64,000 nt of DNA. It comes from Nitrosomonas sp. Nm51. Its GTDB lineage: Bacteria; Pseudomonadota; Gammaproteobacteria; Burkholderiales; Nitrosomonadaceae. The notes beneath the pieces are model-generated. The model did not search any database and was not told where the DNA came from. It was given only the letters and a program-made list of their open reading frames with translations. This document shows positions 27,188 to 36,623 of this stretch, piece after piece. A program made the translations under genes and the position numbers. Positions within the stretch are counted from its first letter, which is position 1. Each line of letters begins with the position of its first letter. Location of the stretch: NCBI RefSeq assembly GCF_900111165.1, contig NZ_FOGH01000003.1:62001-126000 (forward strand), written 5' to 3'.

Positions 27188-29968
27188 ATGAAAACAGACA
27201 AAAGCAGATTCAAAAGCACCTTGGCGATGCCAAGCGGGAAACTCAGCATCATCAGTCTGGAAAAAGTCGCCGAGACGTATCCACAGGTAAAAAAACTGCC
27301 TTTTTCCATCCGCATTTTATTGGAAAACGCCTTGCGAAACCAAGACGGATTTTTGGTAACCGGTGGGCATATCGAAAACTTGATCAATTGGAACCCCAAG
27401 GGAAGCGATGCCTCCGTGCCCTACAAACCGGCACGCGTGCTGATGCAAGATTTTACTGGCGTTCCCGCCGTGGTCGATATTGCCGCTATCCGCTCCGAAG
27501 CCATCCGCAAGGGCAAGGACGGAGCCAAGATAAACCCCAAAGTGCCGGTTGATCTGGTCATCGACCATTCCGTACAGGTTGATTTCTTCGGTACCGACTA
27601 TGCCTATAAAAAAAATGTGGCGTATGAGTACAAACGCAACAGCGAACGCTACGAATTGTTGAAATGGGCCCAGAACGCTTTTGAGAATTTTACGGTCGTA
27701 CCCCCGGGAATGGGTATCTGTCACCAGGTAAACCTCGAGTATTTGGCAAAAGTTATTGTTGCCCGAGACGGTTGGGCGTATCCCGACACCTTGGTCGGCC
27801 TCGATTCGCACACCCCTATGGTCAACGGTATCGGTGTAGTGGGCTGGGGGGTCGGCGGTATCGAGGCCGAAGCGGCTTTACTGGGGCAGCCTATCTATTT
27901 CTCCAGTCCGAAAGTTATCGGGTTGCAATTGAAAGGAAAACTGCCTGAGGGAATTACCGCTACGGATATGGTGCTTGAAATTACAAATCAGCTTCGTGCA
28001 TATGGTGTCGTGGGAGACTTCGTGGAAGTGTTCGGCGATGGCCTCGACCATTTGTCGGTTCCAGACCGTGCAACCATTGCCAATATGTCGCCTGAATTCG
28101 GCTGCACAATCACTTTCTTTCCGATAGACGACCAGACTCTTGGGTATATGAAACAGACCAATCGCGAGCAAGAACAGATCGACCTGGTGGAACAATATTG
28201 TAAAAACAACTTGTTATGGCGAACGGGCAATGAAAATATGGACTATTCCGATGTGCTGACGGTGGACCTGTCCGCATTGCAACCCTCGGTCGCCGGGCCA
28301 AAACGCCCACAGGATAAAATATTGGTCAAAGACCTTAAGAATCAGTTCGGAAGCCTTTTAAAAGAGAGTCACGACAGGGATTATGTACCTTTGGAGGAAC
28401 GTGAAACCTGGTACGCCGAAGGAGGTTCGGGCACCCTTTTCAGCAAGTGCTTGCGAGATCAAAAAATGGCGGACGATGTGGAAGTTATAGTCAAAGAGGA
28501 AAAGGCGCTACATTCGGTACGTATCGGCAAGGGAAATCAGGAATATGCCTTGAGCGATGGCTCGATCGTGGTGGCTGCCATTACCTCCTGTACCAATACC
28601 TCTAATCCCTCGGTCATGTTGGGCGCAGGCCTGATTGCACAAAAGGCTATAGAAAAAGGTCTGGGTGTAAAACCGTGGGTAAAAACCTCTTTGGCGCCAG
28701 GCTCCAAGGTTGTAACCAATTATTTAAGACGCGCAGGCCTGTTACAATATCTTGAAGCCTTGAAATTCCACGTGGTGGGTTACGGCTGTACCACTTGTAT
28801 CGGCAACTCTGGCCCGTTGCCGCCCCATATCGAAAAGGCGATAGACGCATGTGATTTGGTGGCCGCTTCGATCTTGAGTGGGAATCGCAATTTTGAGGCA
28901 AGGATCCATCCCAAGATACAGATGAACTTCTTGGCATCGCCCATGCTGGTAGTAGTCTATGCCATTGCTGGCAGGGTGGATATCAATTTGATGGAAGACC
29001 CGCTGGCAGAGGATGCAAATGGCCGCCCCGTGTATTTAAAGGATATTTGGCCGAGCCAACAGGAAGTGCAACAAGCCATTGAAAGTGCCACCACCAAGGC
29101 GGATTATGCCCAAGAATATGCCGTAATTTTTGATGGGGAAGAACAATGGCGAAGCCTGCCCGCACCAAGCGGATCGGATTACGCGTGGCGGGACGATTCC
29201 ACCTATATCAAGGAAATCCCTTTTTTCAAGAACATCAGCGAAACTCCTGAACCCTTGCGAAACATAGAAAATGCCAGGGTGCTAATGAAGCTGGGCGATT
29301 CGGTCACTACCGACCATATTTCTCCCGCAGGATCCTTTGCCGAAGATACTCCCGCAGGGCAGTATCTAAAATCGAAAGGTATTGAGCGTGCGATGTTCAA
29401 CTCATACGGTTCGCGCAGAGGCAATCATGAAGTGATGATGCGCGGTACCTTTGCCAATGTGTTCATCAAGAATGAGATCGCCTCAAAACAGGGCGGTTTT
29501 ACCACATATTTCCCAGAAAACAAGGAGATGAGCGTATATGATGCCGCCATGAAATATCAAGAAAGCAATATTCCCCTGGTGGTGCTGGCTGGCAGCGAAT
29601 ACGGTTCTGGATCTTCACGCGATTGGGCTGCAAAGGGTGCCAGCTTATTAGGCGTAAAAGCGGTCATTGCCAGCTCGTACGAACGTATCCACCGGTCCAA
29701 TTTAGTAGGAATGGGCGTGTTGCCCTTGAGTTTCAGGGAAGGGGAAAACGCCGATAGCTTGTGCCTGTCCGGACACGAAACCATCGCCATTTCCGGAATA
29801 GAAGAGGGACTTCATCCTGGGAAGGAACTAACCGTAACCGCAAGAAAAGAAAACGGCTCGGAAATCACGTTCAAAGCCACAGTCCGCCTGGATTCGAAAA
29901 TAGAAATTGAATATGTAAAACACGGCGGTATTTTGCAATATGTGCTAAGGCAGTTTTTGGAGGAATAA
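27188..29968 (+). CDS. acnA: aconitate hydratase A
   Basis: Isomerises citrate and isocitrate in the TCA cycle; cytosolic, with a 4Fe-4S cluster. The 926 residues fit AcnA rather than AcnB domain order. Cluster ligands are Cys468 (SCTNTSNP), Cys534 and Cys537 (GCTTCIGN), spaced as in E. coli AcnA (66 and 3). Other signatures are VGLDSHTPMVNGIGVVGWGVGGIEAE, DSVTTDHISPAG and GSEYGSGSSRDWAAKG. The ATG has only a weak ribosome-binding site. Base and codon use look somewhat different from the housekeeping block, so later acquisition is possible but not shown. Confidence 0.97.
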   Translation: MKTDKSRFKSTLAMPSGKLSIISLEKVAETYPQVKKLPFSIRILLENALRNQDGFLVTGGHIENLINWNPKGSDASVPYKPARVLMQDFTGVPAVVDIAAIRSEAIRKGKDGAKINPKVPVDLVIDHSVQVDFFGTDYAYKKNVAYEYKRNSERYELLKWAQNAFENFTVVPPGMGICHQVNLEYLAKVIVARDGWAYPDTLVGLDSHTPMVNGIGVVGWGVGGIEAEAALLGQPIYFSSPKVIGLQLKGKLPEGITATDMVLEITNQLRAYGVVGDFVEVFGDGLDHLSVPDRATIANMSPEFGCTITFFPIDDQTLGYMKQTNREQEQIDLVEQYCKNNLLWRTGNENMDYSDVLTVDLSALQPSVAGPKRPQDKILVKDLKNQFGSLLKESHDRDYVPLEERETWYAEGGSGTLFSKCLRDQKMADDVEVIVKEEKALHSVRIGKGNQEYALSDGSIVVAAITSCTNTSNPSVMLGAGLIAQKAIEKGLGVKPWVKTSLAPGSKVVTNYLRRAGLLQYLEALKFHVVGYGCTTCIGNSGPLPPHIEKAIDACDLVAASILSGNRNFEARIHPKIQMNFLASPMLVVVYAIAGRVDINLMEDPLAEDANGRPVYLKDIWPSQQEVQQAIESATTKADYAQEYAVIFDGEEQWRSLPAPSGSDYAWRDDSTYIKEIPFFKNISETPEPLRNIENARVLMKLGDSVTTDHISPAGSFAEDTPAGQYLKSKGIERAMFNSYGSRRGNHEVMMRGTFANVFIKNEIASKQGGFTTYFPENKEMSVYDAAMKYQESNIPLVVLAGSEYGSGSSRDWAAKGASLLGVKAVIASSYERIHRSNLVGMGVLPLSFREGENADSLCLSGHETIAISGIEEGLHPGKELTVTARKENGSEITFKATVRLDSKIEIEYVKHGGILQYVLRQFLEE

Positions 29969-30147
29969 AGTGGCGCTTCAGAAACAGGGCGTTAGTCCTG
30001 CAAAGGTCGAAAAGCGGCCAGGATTGCAGGAAAATGACGTTTATTTTTCCTATACATTATATTGCTAGTGTCAGCGCCAATGGTGCTGCTTTTTTCATTG
30101 GAAGCGCATTACTCTTCTCTCTTTTTTATGCTTTCTGAAATTAAAAC

Positions 30148-31851
30148 ATGATGGAGTACCTCGCGCAGATCATCCTGCTTCTGGCCGTGGCGATAACCGT
30201 CGTGGTCACGTTTCAACGTCTACATATCCCGACCAGCCTGGGGTATTTACTGGTGGGTCTGGTTTTAGGACCGTATACGATGGGCCCGGCAGTCTCAATG
30301 CCGGGGCTGGAAGTGTTCGCTGAGTTCGGCATCGTCTTCCTGTTATTCACCATAGGTCTTAATTTCTCCCTCCCCCAGTTGCATGCATTGCGCCACCAGG
30401 TTCTGGGATTGGGAACCGGGCAGGTTGTATTCACGACGTTACTCGTTGGGATCATCGTTTGGATCATAGGACTCCCCGTCGCCGCAGCGTTCGTAATTGG
30501 CGCCGTCTTCGCTCAATCGTCCACTACCATTATCGCCAGCCTGCTAGCCGAGCAGGATGAGGAAAACAGTCAACACGGCCGCCTCGGACTCGCGATGTCC
30601 GTTTTCCAGGATGTGACCGCCGTCCCTTTTCTTGTGATCATTCCCATATTGGGCATGTCAGTCTCGGCATATGTGTTAGCCGGGTCTCTGGGGTGGGCGC
30701 TTGCGAAAGCTGTTCTCGCATTCGCACTCGTGTTTTATGTCGGACGCTGGTTGCTCCGGCCATTGTTTCATCTTGTGTCCAAACGCAGATCAATGGAGAT
30801 GTTTACATTGGCAGTGTTATTGGTTGCATTACTTGCTGCATGGACCACAAACAGCCTTGGGCTATCGCTGGCGTTCGGGGGGTTTCTTGCCGGTATGATG
30901 CTGGGAGAAACAGAGTTCCGCCACCAAGTGGAATCAAGCATACGCCCTTTCCGTGACGTTTTGCTTGGCTTGTTCTTTATCGGTATCGGCATGCGTTTCA
31001 ATCCGGCGATACTACCAGTTTTGCATTGGGCTGCATTGGGTGCATTTCTCATTCTGGCAATCAAGACGCTGACTGTCGCCGCAATGGTGCGCGGAATCGG
31101 CACCGACGCCCAGGTTGCGTGGCGCACCGGCTTGATGTTGAGTGTGGGCGGTGAATTTGGCCTGGCCCTCATTGCGATAGCACTCGACTCCGGCGTGATT
31201 AACATGCAACTGGGCCAGATTGCGATAACATCCGTGCTTTTATCGATGATCGCAGGCGCCGTTCTTATCCGGTTTAATGGCACTATTGCAGCATGGTTGG
31301 TTAAAGTGCCGCCCACCGAAACTTCCGTTATTCCAGAATTACTGGATACCCCGGAACGACAGGTGGTGATCGGAGGTTATGGGCGCGTAGGCCACACATT
31401 AGCCGTACTATTGCATGCAAGCGGCATTCCTTTTGTGGCTTTCGACACCGATCCTAAACGGGTGGCGCAGGGACGGGCGAATGGCCATCTGGTATCCTAT
31501 GGTGATATTTCCGATCCGGGGTTATTGACTTCCGTTCATGTGGAACGCGCTTCTCTGGTCGTGATTACCGTTGACAAATCCGCTGCAGCTTTAGACGCAA
31601 TTTCGTATCTGTGCAGAACGTGTCCCCAGGTGCCGGTCATTGCGCGGGCGCAGGATCTCGAAACGTGTACCCGCCTGCTTGACGCCGGTGCAATGCACGC
31701 GTACCCGGAAACGATTGAAGCGAGTCTTCGTCTAGGTGCGATGACTCTGCAGATGCTTCATGTTCCGTCCTATGATATAGATCAGATAATTCAAGAGGTG
31801 AGAGATTGGGGATACAAGTCCGTCTCGGAGGATGAGCGGAGTAAATTCTGA
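30148..31851 (+). CDS. Kef-type cation:proton antiporter with RCK domain
   Basis: A 567-residue CPA2 protein. About 12-13 membrane segments span residues 1-385, with the helix GAVFAQSSTTIIASLLAEQ in the family's ion-binding position (Ser-Ser-Thr instead of the Asp pair of strict Na+/H+ exchangers). The C-terminal RCK/TrkA-N domain begins VVIGGYGRVGHTLAVLL (Rossmann fold, NAD-binding GxGxxG) at about residue 408. Such proteins move K+ in exchange for H+. The universal stress protein gene lies about 280 bases downstream on the same strand, a common pairing in stress regions. Ligand control by glutathione is not evident. Confidence 0.9.
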   Translation: MMEYLAQIILLLAVAITVVVTFQRLHIPTSLGYLLVGLVLGPYTMGPAVSMPGLEVFAEFGIVFLLFTIGLNFSLPQLHALRHQVLGLGTGQVVFTTLLVGIIVWIIGLPVAAAFVIGAVFAQSSTTIIASLLAEQDEENSQHGRLGLAMSVFQDVTAVPFLVIIPILGMSVSAYVLAGSLGWALAKAVLAFALVFYVGRWLLRPLFHLVSKRRSMEMFTLAVLLVALLAAWTTNSLGLSLAFGGFLAGMMLGETEFRHQVESSIRPFRDVLLGLFFIGIGMRFNPAILPVLHWAALGAFLILAIKTLTVAAMVRGIGTDAQVAWRTGLMLSVGGEFGLALIAIALDSGVINMQLGQIAITSVLLSMIAGAVLIRFNGTIAAWLVKVPPTETSVIPELLDTPERQVVIGGYGRVGHTLAVLLHASGIPFVAFDTDPKRVAQGRANGHLVSYGDISDPGLLTSVHVERASLVVITVDKSAAALDAISYLCRTCPQVPVIARAQDLETCTRLLDAGAMHAYPETIEASLRLGAMTLQMLHVPSYDIDQIIQEVRDWGYKSVSEDERSKF

Positions 31852-32127
31852 TAATATACAACCAGGAGTTTGTTTACCTGCGTTGCCGGATGCGTCATTG
31901 ACTATTTGCAAATGGGTGTAAGTCACATTTTTTATGCCGATACTTCGTATCCGCGTTATATGATATTTACAATGCTATGTCGTATGGCTCAAACTCTGTG
32001 CTTACATTGGTTGATCCCTCATTTATTGAGCTTTTGGTGGCTCATAAACAGGGAGACTTCCAATGAACTCTGGGATTATCAAGTCTAAATAGTCCACGGG
32101 CAGAGCCGGGGCTACCTTTTGTTAATT

Positions 32128-33099
32128 ATGACGAAACTGTTCAAAAATATTCTCTACGTATCCGAAGCATCCGTTGCACAAGGATCGTCGATAGCGCGGG
32201 CCGTGTCAGTGGCGGAAAACAATCAAGCGGGTCTGACGGTTATTGATGTTACTCCGGACATCACGCCGGACATCGGGATGCTGCCTGCCGGACGCACCCC
32301 AGGTGAATTGCAGGCAATCATGGTAAGCGAACGCCGAAAAGAGCTGGGATCTCTGATCGAGCCTTATATGGAACGACTCGACATTCAGTTGGACGTACTT
32401 GTAGGCAAGACGTATATAGAGGTGATCCGTACCATTTTACGTGACAACTACGATCTGATGATCAAGCCCGCTGAAAATCCAAATTTCATTGAACGACTGT
32501 TTGGCAGCGACGACGTGCAACTGCTGCGTAACTGCCCCTGTCCGGTATGGCTCACACGCTCAGAGGAACAATCGGATTACACGCGCATTCTGGCAGCGGT
32601 CGATGTTAATCCTGATGTCCCGGATGCACCAGAGCAAACGCTCAACCGGCAGATTCTTGAACTGTCCAGTTCACTCGCGATATCCAAATTTGCTGCACTG
32701 GATGTCGTTCATGTTTGGGATGCCCCATTCGAGATGAAGGTGCAGTCATGGAGCGACAACCCACGTGAAGCCAGTATGGCCTATGTAGAAGGTGAACGGT
32801 CACGTCATGAGCGCGCGTTCAACCGCCTTGGCCGGAATTTCAAAGACCAGATAGGTCCAGAGGCGTATGACCATCTTGGGCCTCAATTCCATTTGCGCCG
32901 CGGAGCACCCTCCAGGGTCATACCGCAAACGGTGAAGGAGTTCCAGGCCGATCTGGTGGTCATGGGAACGGTCGCTCGAACAGGCATCGCCGGATGGCTC
33001 ATTGGTAATACGGCAGAAGCTATTCTCGAACAGTTGCAATGTTCCGTGCTCGCTGTTAAACCCCCTGGCTTTGTCTCTCCGGTAAAGCTATCTGAGTAG
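32128..33099 (+). CDS. universal stress protein, two UspA domains
   Basis: A 323-residue protein with two tandem UspA folds, about residues 1-145 and 150-318. I start at the ATG (MTKLFKNILYV); a TTG three codons upstream is also open. The second domain has the nucleotide-binding signature VMGTVARTGIAGWLIGNTAEAIL (G-2x-G-9x-G-S/T). The first domain has a diverged version (LFGSDDVQLLRNCPCPVWL). Double-UspA proteins (UspE-like) are cytosolic and respond to starvation and redox stress. Probably co-expressed with the antiporter upstream. Confidence 0.93.
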   Translation: MTKLFKNILYVSEASVAQGSSIARAVSVAENNQAGLTVIDVTPDITPDIGMLPAGRTPGELQAIMVSERRKELGSLIEPYMERLDIQLDVLVGKTYIEVIRTILRDNYDLMIKPAENPNFIERLFGSDDVQLLRNCPCPVWLTRSEEQSDYTRILAAVDVNPDVPDAPEQTLNRQILELSSSLAISKFAALDVVHVWDAPFEMKVQSWSDNPREASMAYVEGERSRHERAFNRLGRNFKDQIGPEAYDHLGPQFHLRRGAPSRVIPQTVKEFQADLVVMGTVARTGIAGWLIGNTAEAILEQLQCSVLAVKPPGFVSPVKLSE

Positions 33100-33219
33100 C
33101 AAGCGCCATTCTGGTGACAGATTATTCAGATGCGGTAACCAGCATAGAGGCTTTCGGCGCCGGTTCGATTTGTCTACAATATCCAGAATAGGCGGCCTCT
33201 AGAAAAAATTTTCGAATTC

Positions 33220-33489
33220 ACTTATGGAGGCTGCGATGCATGCAAAAGGATATGATGGCATCCCAAGCGAGCTGTGTAATTGGATAACATTTTTAGCCAA
33301 CAGATTCACGAAATCAGCCGGCAGCTTGGACATGTTCCGCTGATTGATAGTCATCCACGCCGTGATAAACATTAAAAGATGAATTTGGTGGCTGTGCAGT
33401 TCGTGTACGGGGGCATGCCGAAGTGATGTGTCACCTGTGCTTGGTATTCTGGCATAAACTGCCAACCAGATAATGATCCTGGTGACTTA
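33220..33489 (+). pseudogene. decayed DDE transposase fragment
   Basis: Three pieces of one transposase can be read in shifting frames. The first is LMEAAMHAKGYDGIPSE. The second is SQQIHEISRQLGHVPLIDSH followed by PRRDK. The third is CAVRVRGHAEVMCHL, running to TANQIMILVT after another shift. The phrases IDSHPRRDK and RGHAEVMCHL are typical of the C-terminal half of DDE (IS4/IS5/IS1182-like) transposases. Stops and shifts between them show an old, dead copy. No terminal repeats were found. Confidence 0.55.
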
Positions 33490-33552
33490 AAAATTTCCAG
33501 GCAAGCCGTAAAAAATAGAATTTAAATCAACTTATGGAAAAACTGCGCCTTA

Positions 33553-33714
33553 GGAGCCGTTCATAAATAACTGTAACACCTGGACCGCATCTGACGGGAA
33601 CACTGCGGCGTTGTTCGCCGCCGCGCATAGCTCTTGCGCTATGACTCATCCTCCCGCCTTGCATTGCATCCCGCCAGACGCGCCCAATTGTCACACTTAT
33701 TTATCCGCGGCTCC
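33553..33714. mobile_element. TTA-flanked MITE-like element, copy A
   Basis: About 162 bases with imperfect inverted ends. The left end reads GGAGCCGTTCATAAATAACT and the right end is its diverged complement (AGTGTGACAATT... reading inward on the other strand). TTA occurs just outside both ends (33550-33552 and 33715-33717), like a three-base target duplication. The interior is a GC-rich hairpin region (CGGCGTTGTTCGCCGCCG). No gene is encoded. Related copies are at 47724..47768 and 53639..53795. Confidence 0.75.
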
Positions 33715-33717
33715 TTA

Positions 33718-34047
33718 ATTTTGGCAAAATCTCAAAAATAACCCTGTACATCGGCAAGAACGCAATTATTTCATACTGATTCGGATTAAAATTTAGCCTG
33801 AACCGGATTATTGCTACTTGCGAAATATGCCGACGGGAGTTTTGCAAGAGATTCCTTTGATTGAGACTTGTGCAAACATTACGCCGAATTGCCCTGAATC
33901 TATATCTTGTTGAAAATGTGGTGAGTTAATAAGCCCGCCACCATAAGGTTGCCGGCATGCTTGTCGAGTATAGATGGATTCGGTGCTGGCATGAAAATCG
34001 AGGACAAATAATATAAATGCTAAAAAAACGAGCCGGGATAGTGGACA
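33718..34047. other. intergenic stretch, no gene seen
   Basis: Between the MITE and the lipoprotein gene nothing coding is recognisable. The last 60 bases may hold the promoter and ribosome-binding site of the lipoprotein at 34048. Confidence 0.4.
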
Positions 34048-35238
34048 GTGACGAACACTTCTACTAGGCTATTCGCAAAATCAGGGGTTGGCGGGTCTCA
34101 CCTGTGGCTGTGGGTGATGGCGGCCGCAGTGATGATATTGACCGGCTGCAGCACTACATTCAGGCATGCGCAACTTCCTCAGAATGGCCAGGCGCGAATA
34201 CCGGAAATCCAGATTGACCCGGCTACGGGTGTCAGTTCGCTTGAATTGAGCGTCCTGATTTACAACGTGGCCGGCCTGCCCTGGCCGATAGGTTGCGGTA
34301 AAGCGTCCCGGACTGTGGATGAGTACGGGGAGAAAATTCCGATAGCCTGTAATAGAAGCGCGGCGCTGCGTGCCATTGGTGACTCGCTTGGAAAGCTTCG
34401 CCGGCAAGGACTTGAACCGGACATAGTGATGTTACAGGAAGCATTTATATCTGCGGCGGCGGAGATACCGGTCCGTGCTGGATACCCAAACTGGGTGACT
34501 GGGCCCGGCGTCTCGGACCTTGGCTTGAAATATTCCGGCCGTGCCAGCCAAAATTTTATTGATGAACGTAGTTTCTGGAAAGGGGAGAAGCTCGGAAAAT
34601 GGCAATCCAGCGGACTCATGCTTGCCAGCAACTTTCCCATTAAAGTGGTTTACAAACACCCGTTCAATCAATGGGAATGCGCTGGTTTTGATTGCCTGGC
34701 AAACAAGGGACTATTGGTCGCTGAGATCGAAGTGCCCGGATTACCTTACCATCTTCGGGTAGCAACCACTCACTTTAACTCTCGAGGCCGCTCCGGCGTA
34801 TCGAGCGAGCGAGCACTCATTGCCCACAACCTTCAACTCGACGAAGCCAGAGATTTTCTAAGAACGATAATAAACCGGGACCTGCCATTCATATGGGGAG
34901 GAGATTTGAACATGCGCAACTCTAACGACCGCCTCGTCTACTTTGTGGAAACTTCTATTTTCAGGATAAATGAAGTTTCCGCGTTTTGTAGCGCGTACCC
35001 GGAAGATTGTGAAACCCAGTTTGAGTGGCGTTCTGATGCGCCTTGGCAGGAGACTCAGGATTTGCAGGGGTGGGTGCCTGGCAATCAGATTTCCATTATG
35101 CCGCTCTCCATGGAAATGCTGTTTGATGACCCTGTTGACGGAATTATGCTTTCGGATCATGATGGTGTGTTTGTCAAGTACCGGCTGAGTTGGCCGGTAC
35201 CGAGTAATCTCTCGCCGGTGTCACCAGAAATAAGATGA
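34048..35238 (+). CDS. lipoprotein of the endonuclease/exonuclease/phosphatase fold
   Basis: A 396-residue protein starting at GTG. A hydrophobic stretch (LWLWVMAAAVMIL) ends in the lipobox LTGC-S near residue 34, so it is probably anchored in the outer membrane. The catalytic part is the EEP fold: LQEAF (Mg-binding Glu), ATTHFNS (His), GGDLNMR (Asp-Asn) and LSDHDGV (Asp-His). The family includes sphingomyelinases, inositol phosphatases and nucleases, and the substrate here is unknown. The start could be a later GTG nearer the signal peptide. It is followed by another lipoprotein gene. Confidence 0.85.
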   Translation: MTNTSTRLFAKSGVGGSHLWLWVMAAAVMILTGCSTTFRHAQLPQNGQARIPEIQIDPATGVSSLELSVLIYNVAGLPWPIGCGKASRTVDEYGEKIPIACNRSAALRAIGDSLGKLRRQGLEPDIVMLQEAFISAAAEIPVRAGYPNWVTGPGVSDLGLKYSGRASQNFIDERSFWKGEKLGKWQSSGLMLASNFPIKVVYKHPFNQWECAGFDCLANKGLLVAEIEVPGLPYHLRVATTHFNSRGRSGVSSERALIAHNLQLDEARDFLRTIINRDLPFIWGGDLNMRNSNDRLVYFVETSIFRINEVSAFCSAYPEDCETQFEWRSDAPWQETQDLQGWVPGNQISIMPLSMEMLFDDPVDGIMLSDHDGVFVKYRLSWPVPSNLSPVSPEIR

Positions 35239-35314
35239 AAGCCAAAACCTGGCTGGCATTTCACAACGGTTGGTCATTCTAGAACGTAATGTATTTATAT
35301 TAATGGAAGTACCC

Positions 35315-35938
35315 ATGTCTTATGTCATAAAGAACACCGGATGGATGAGTATTATTGTCATGTTTTGTATGATGACTGCCTGCAGTGTATCTGTGAAGAG
35401 ACCTGCCGAACCCAAAACAGTATCAGAACAACTGCTTATTAACAAAGCCCTGGAAAATAGTCTGACAGATTTTAAGACAGAATTTCCACAAGGAACACCC
35501 GTCGCGCTGGAAGTATCAGGACTGACCACCGACAAGGGTAGAAAAGGATACGATGTAACGCAGCGTCATGTCAAAAAAGTACTTGCCGGCCGGCTTGGCA
35601 AGGAGGGTCTCGTGATTGTTGAAGACAGCAGAAAGGCCAAATATCAGGTGCGGGTGATTATCGAGACAATAGGAACCAATCGGGGAGTACGGTTTGTAGG
35701 CATGCCTGCAGCTAACTCTTCATTTATCCCTATTTCTATTCCCGAACTGACCTTGTGGAGAAGAGATAGACGGCAAGGAATTGCTCGATTTTATTTTGAT
35801 ATTTTTGAGACGGGTACTGGTCGTTTTGTAAGTAAAACTGAGGTATACACGGGGACTATAAACGAAACGCGCTACACACTTTTTTTTATTTTTAAATGGG
35901 AAGAGTCTGAGTTGAATGAGCCCCTGGAAAGACTCTAA
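35315..35938 (+). CDS. uncharacterised lipoprotein
   Basis: A 207-residue protein. I place the start at MSYVIKNTGW (GGAA six bases before); an upstream ATG (35303) is in frame. The signal ends in lipobox MTAC-S (about residue 24). The mature protein alternates strand-like segments (GTPVALEVSGLTTDKG, KYQVRVIIETIGTNRGVRFVG, GIARFYFDIFETGTGRFVSKTEVYTG) with a conserved-looking end FFIFKWEESEL. I do not recognise the family. It lies 76 bases after the EEP lipoprotein on the same strand, and the two may act together in the envelope. Confidence 0.75.
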   Translation: MSYVIKNTGWMSIIVMFCMMTACSVSVKRPAEPKTVSEQLLINKALENSLTDFKTEFPQGTPVALEVSGLTTDKGRKGYDVTQRHVKKVLAGRLGKEGLVIVEDSRKAKYQVRVIIETIGTNRGVRFVGMPAANSSFIPISIPELTLWRRDRRQGIARFYFDIFETGTGRFVSKTEVYTGTINETRYTLFFIFKWEESELNEPLERL

Positions 35939-36158
35939 ATCCCCCTGAAAACCTAATTACCCCTGACAATTTGAACATGATTCTCGCTTTTCAGCCAAAG
36001 GCAGCGGTGCATTACAATTGATCGCTTTTCTGTAGGGTGCAGAGTGATCAACAAGTTTTGATCTATTCAAAATCCTTGATGAACCCGCCAGTCAGGAAAC
36101 AGGTTAAAAACCGAATTATGTGCCTGCCACGAAATCAATCAAAGAACAGAAAATAAAA

Positions 36159-36400
36159 ATGACAACACAAAAGCTTCGCATGATTGTAATGAACGGTCAA
36201 AAAATCATTCAGGCTATGGTCAATAACGAGTGGAGAAACTATCGGCACGATCAAAAAAGCGGAAGAAGGCATCAAGCCAGGCATTTACAATATTTACCTG
36301 ACTAATGCGGAATACGCTTTTTCTTTTCCGTCGATACGATATTTAATCCGCCAGACTGTGCCCCCGCAGGGACGGAGACTATCGAATAACTTATATAACT
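36159..36400 (+). pseudogene. KfrB-like domain fragment broken by a frameshift
   Basis: In one frame the sequence reads MTTQKLRMIVMNGQKIIQ, then AMVNNEW. In another frame it continues as GTIKKAEEGIKPGIYNIYLT, then NAEYAF. Together they match the layout of the KfrB-type domain found in plasmid and integrative-element proteins (MNGQ-x-I-x-Q followed by KPGIYNIYLA). The shift falls near 36240. No partner genes of a conjugative element lie next to it. This is a fragment recognised by pattern only. Confidence 0.4.
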
Positions 36401-36587
36401 ATTTATTTATAAGATGTTTTTCAAATTAATATAAATACTATTACCCCAATAGTTGCCCCTTATCAATCAATGTTGTTTATTATCAATCTGGTTTAACTCA
36501 TGGCCGGCTTTACAGAAAAACTCGATAGTTTATTAATCCAGAATTAACAACCGGAAATCAGACAGGTGTTAGGGTTTCTCGAAATAT

Positions 36588-36623
36588 AAAAACGGGTGTC
36601 AAAATGACGCCCGTTTGTTTTTT
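36588..36623. terminator. bidirectional terminator at the distal end of the CRISPR array
   Basis: AAACGGGTGTCA pairs with TGACGCCCGTTT (one G-T type mismatch). T tracts follow on both strands: TTTTTT on the plus strand and TTTTT-ATATTT on the minus strand. It abuts the degenerate last CRISPR repeat, so a leftward pre-crRNA transcript would end here. Confidence 0.7.
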
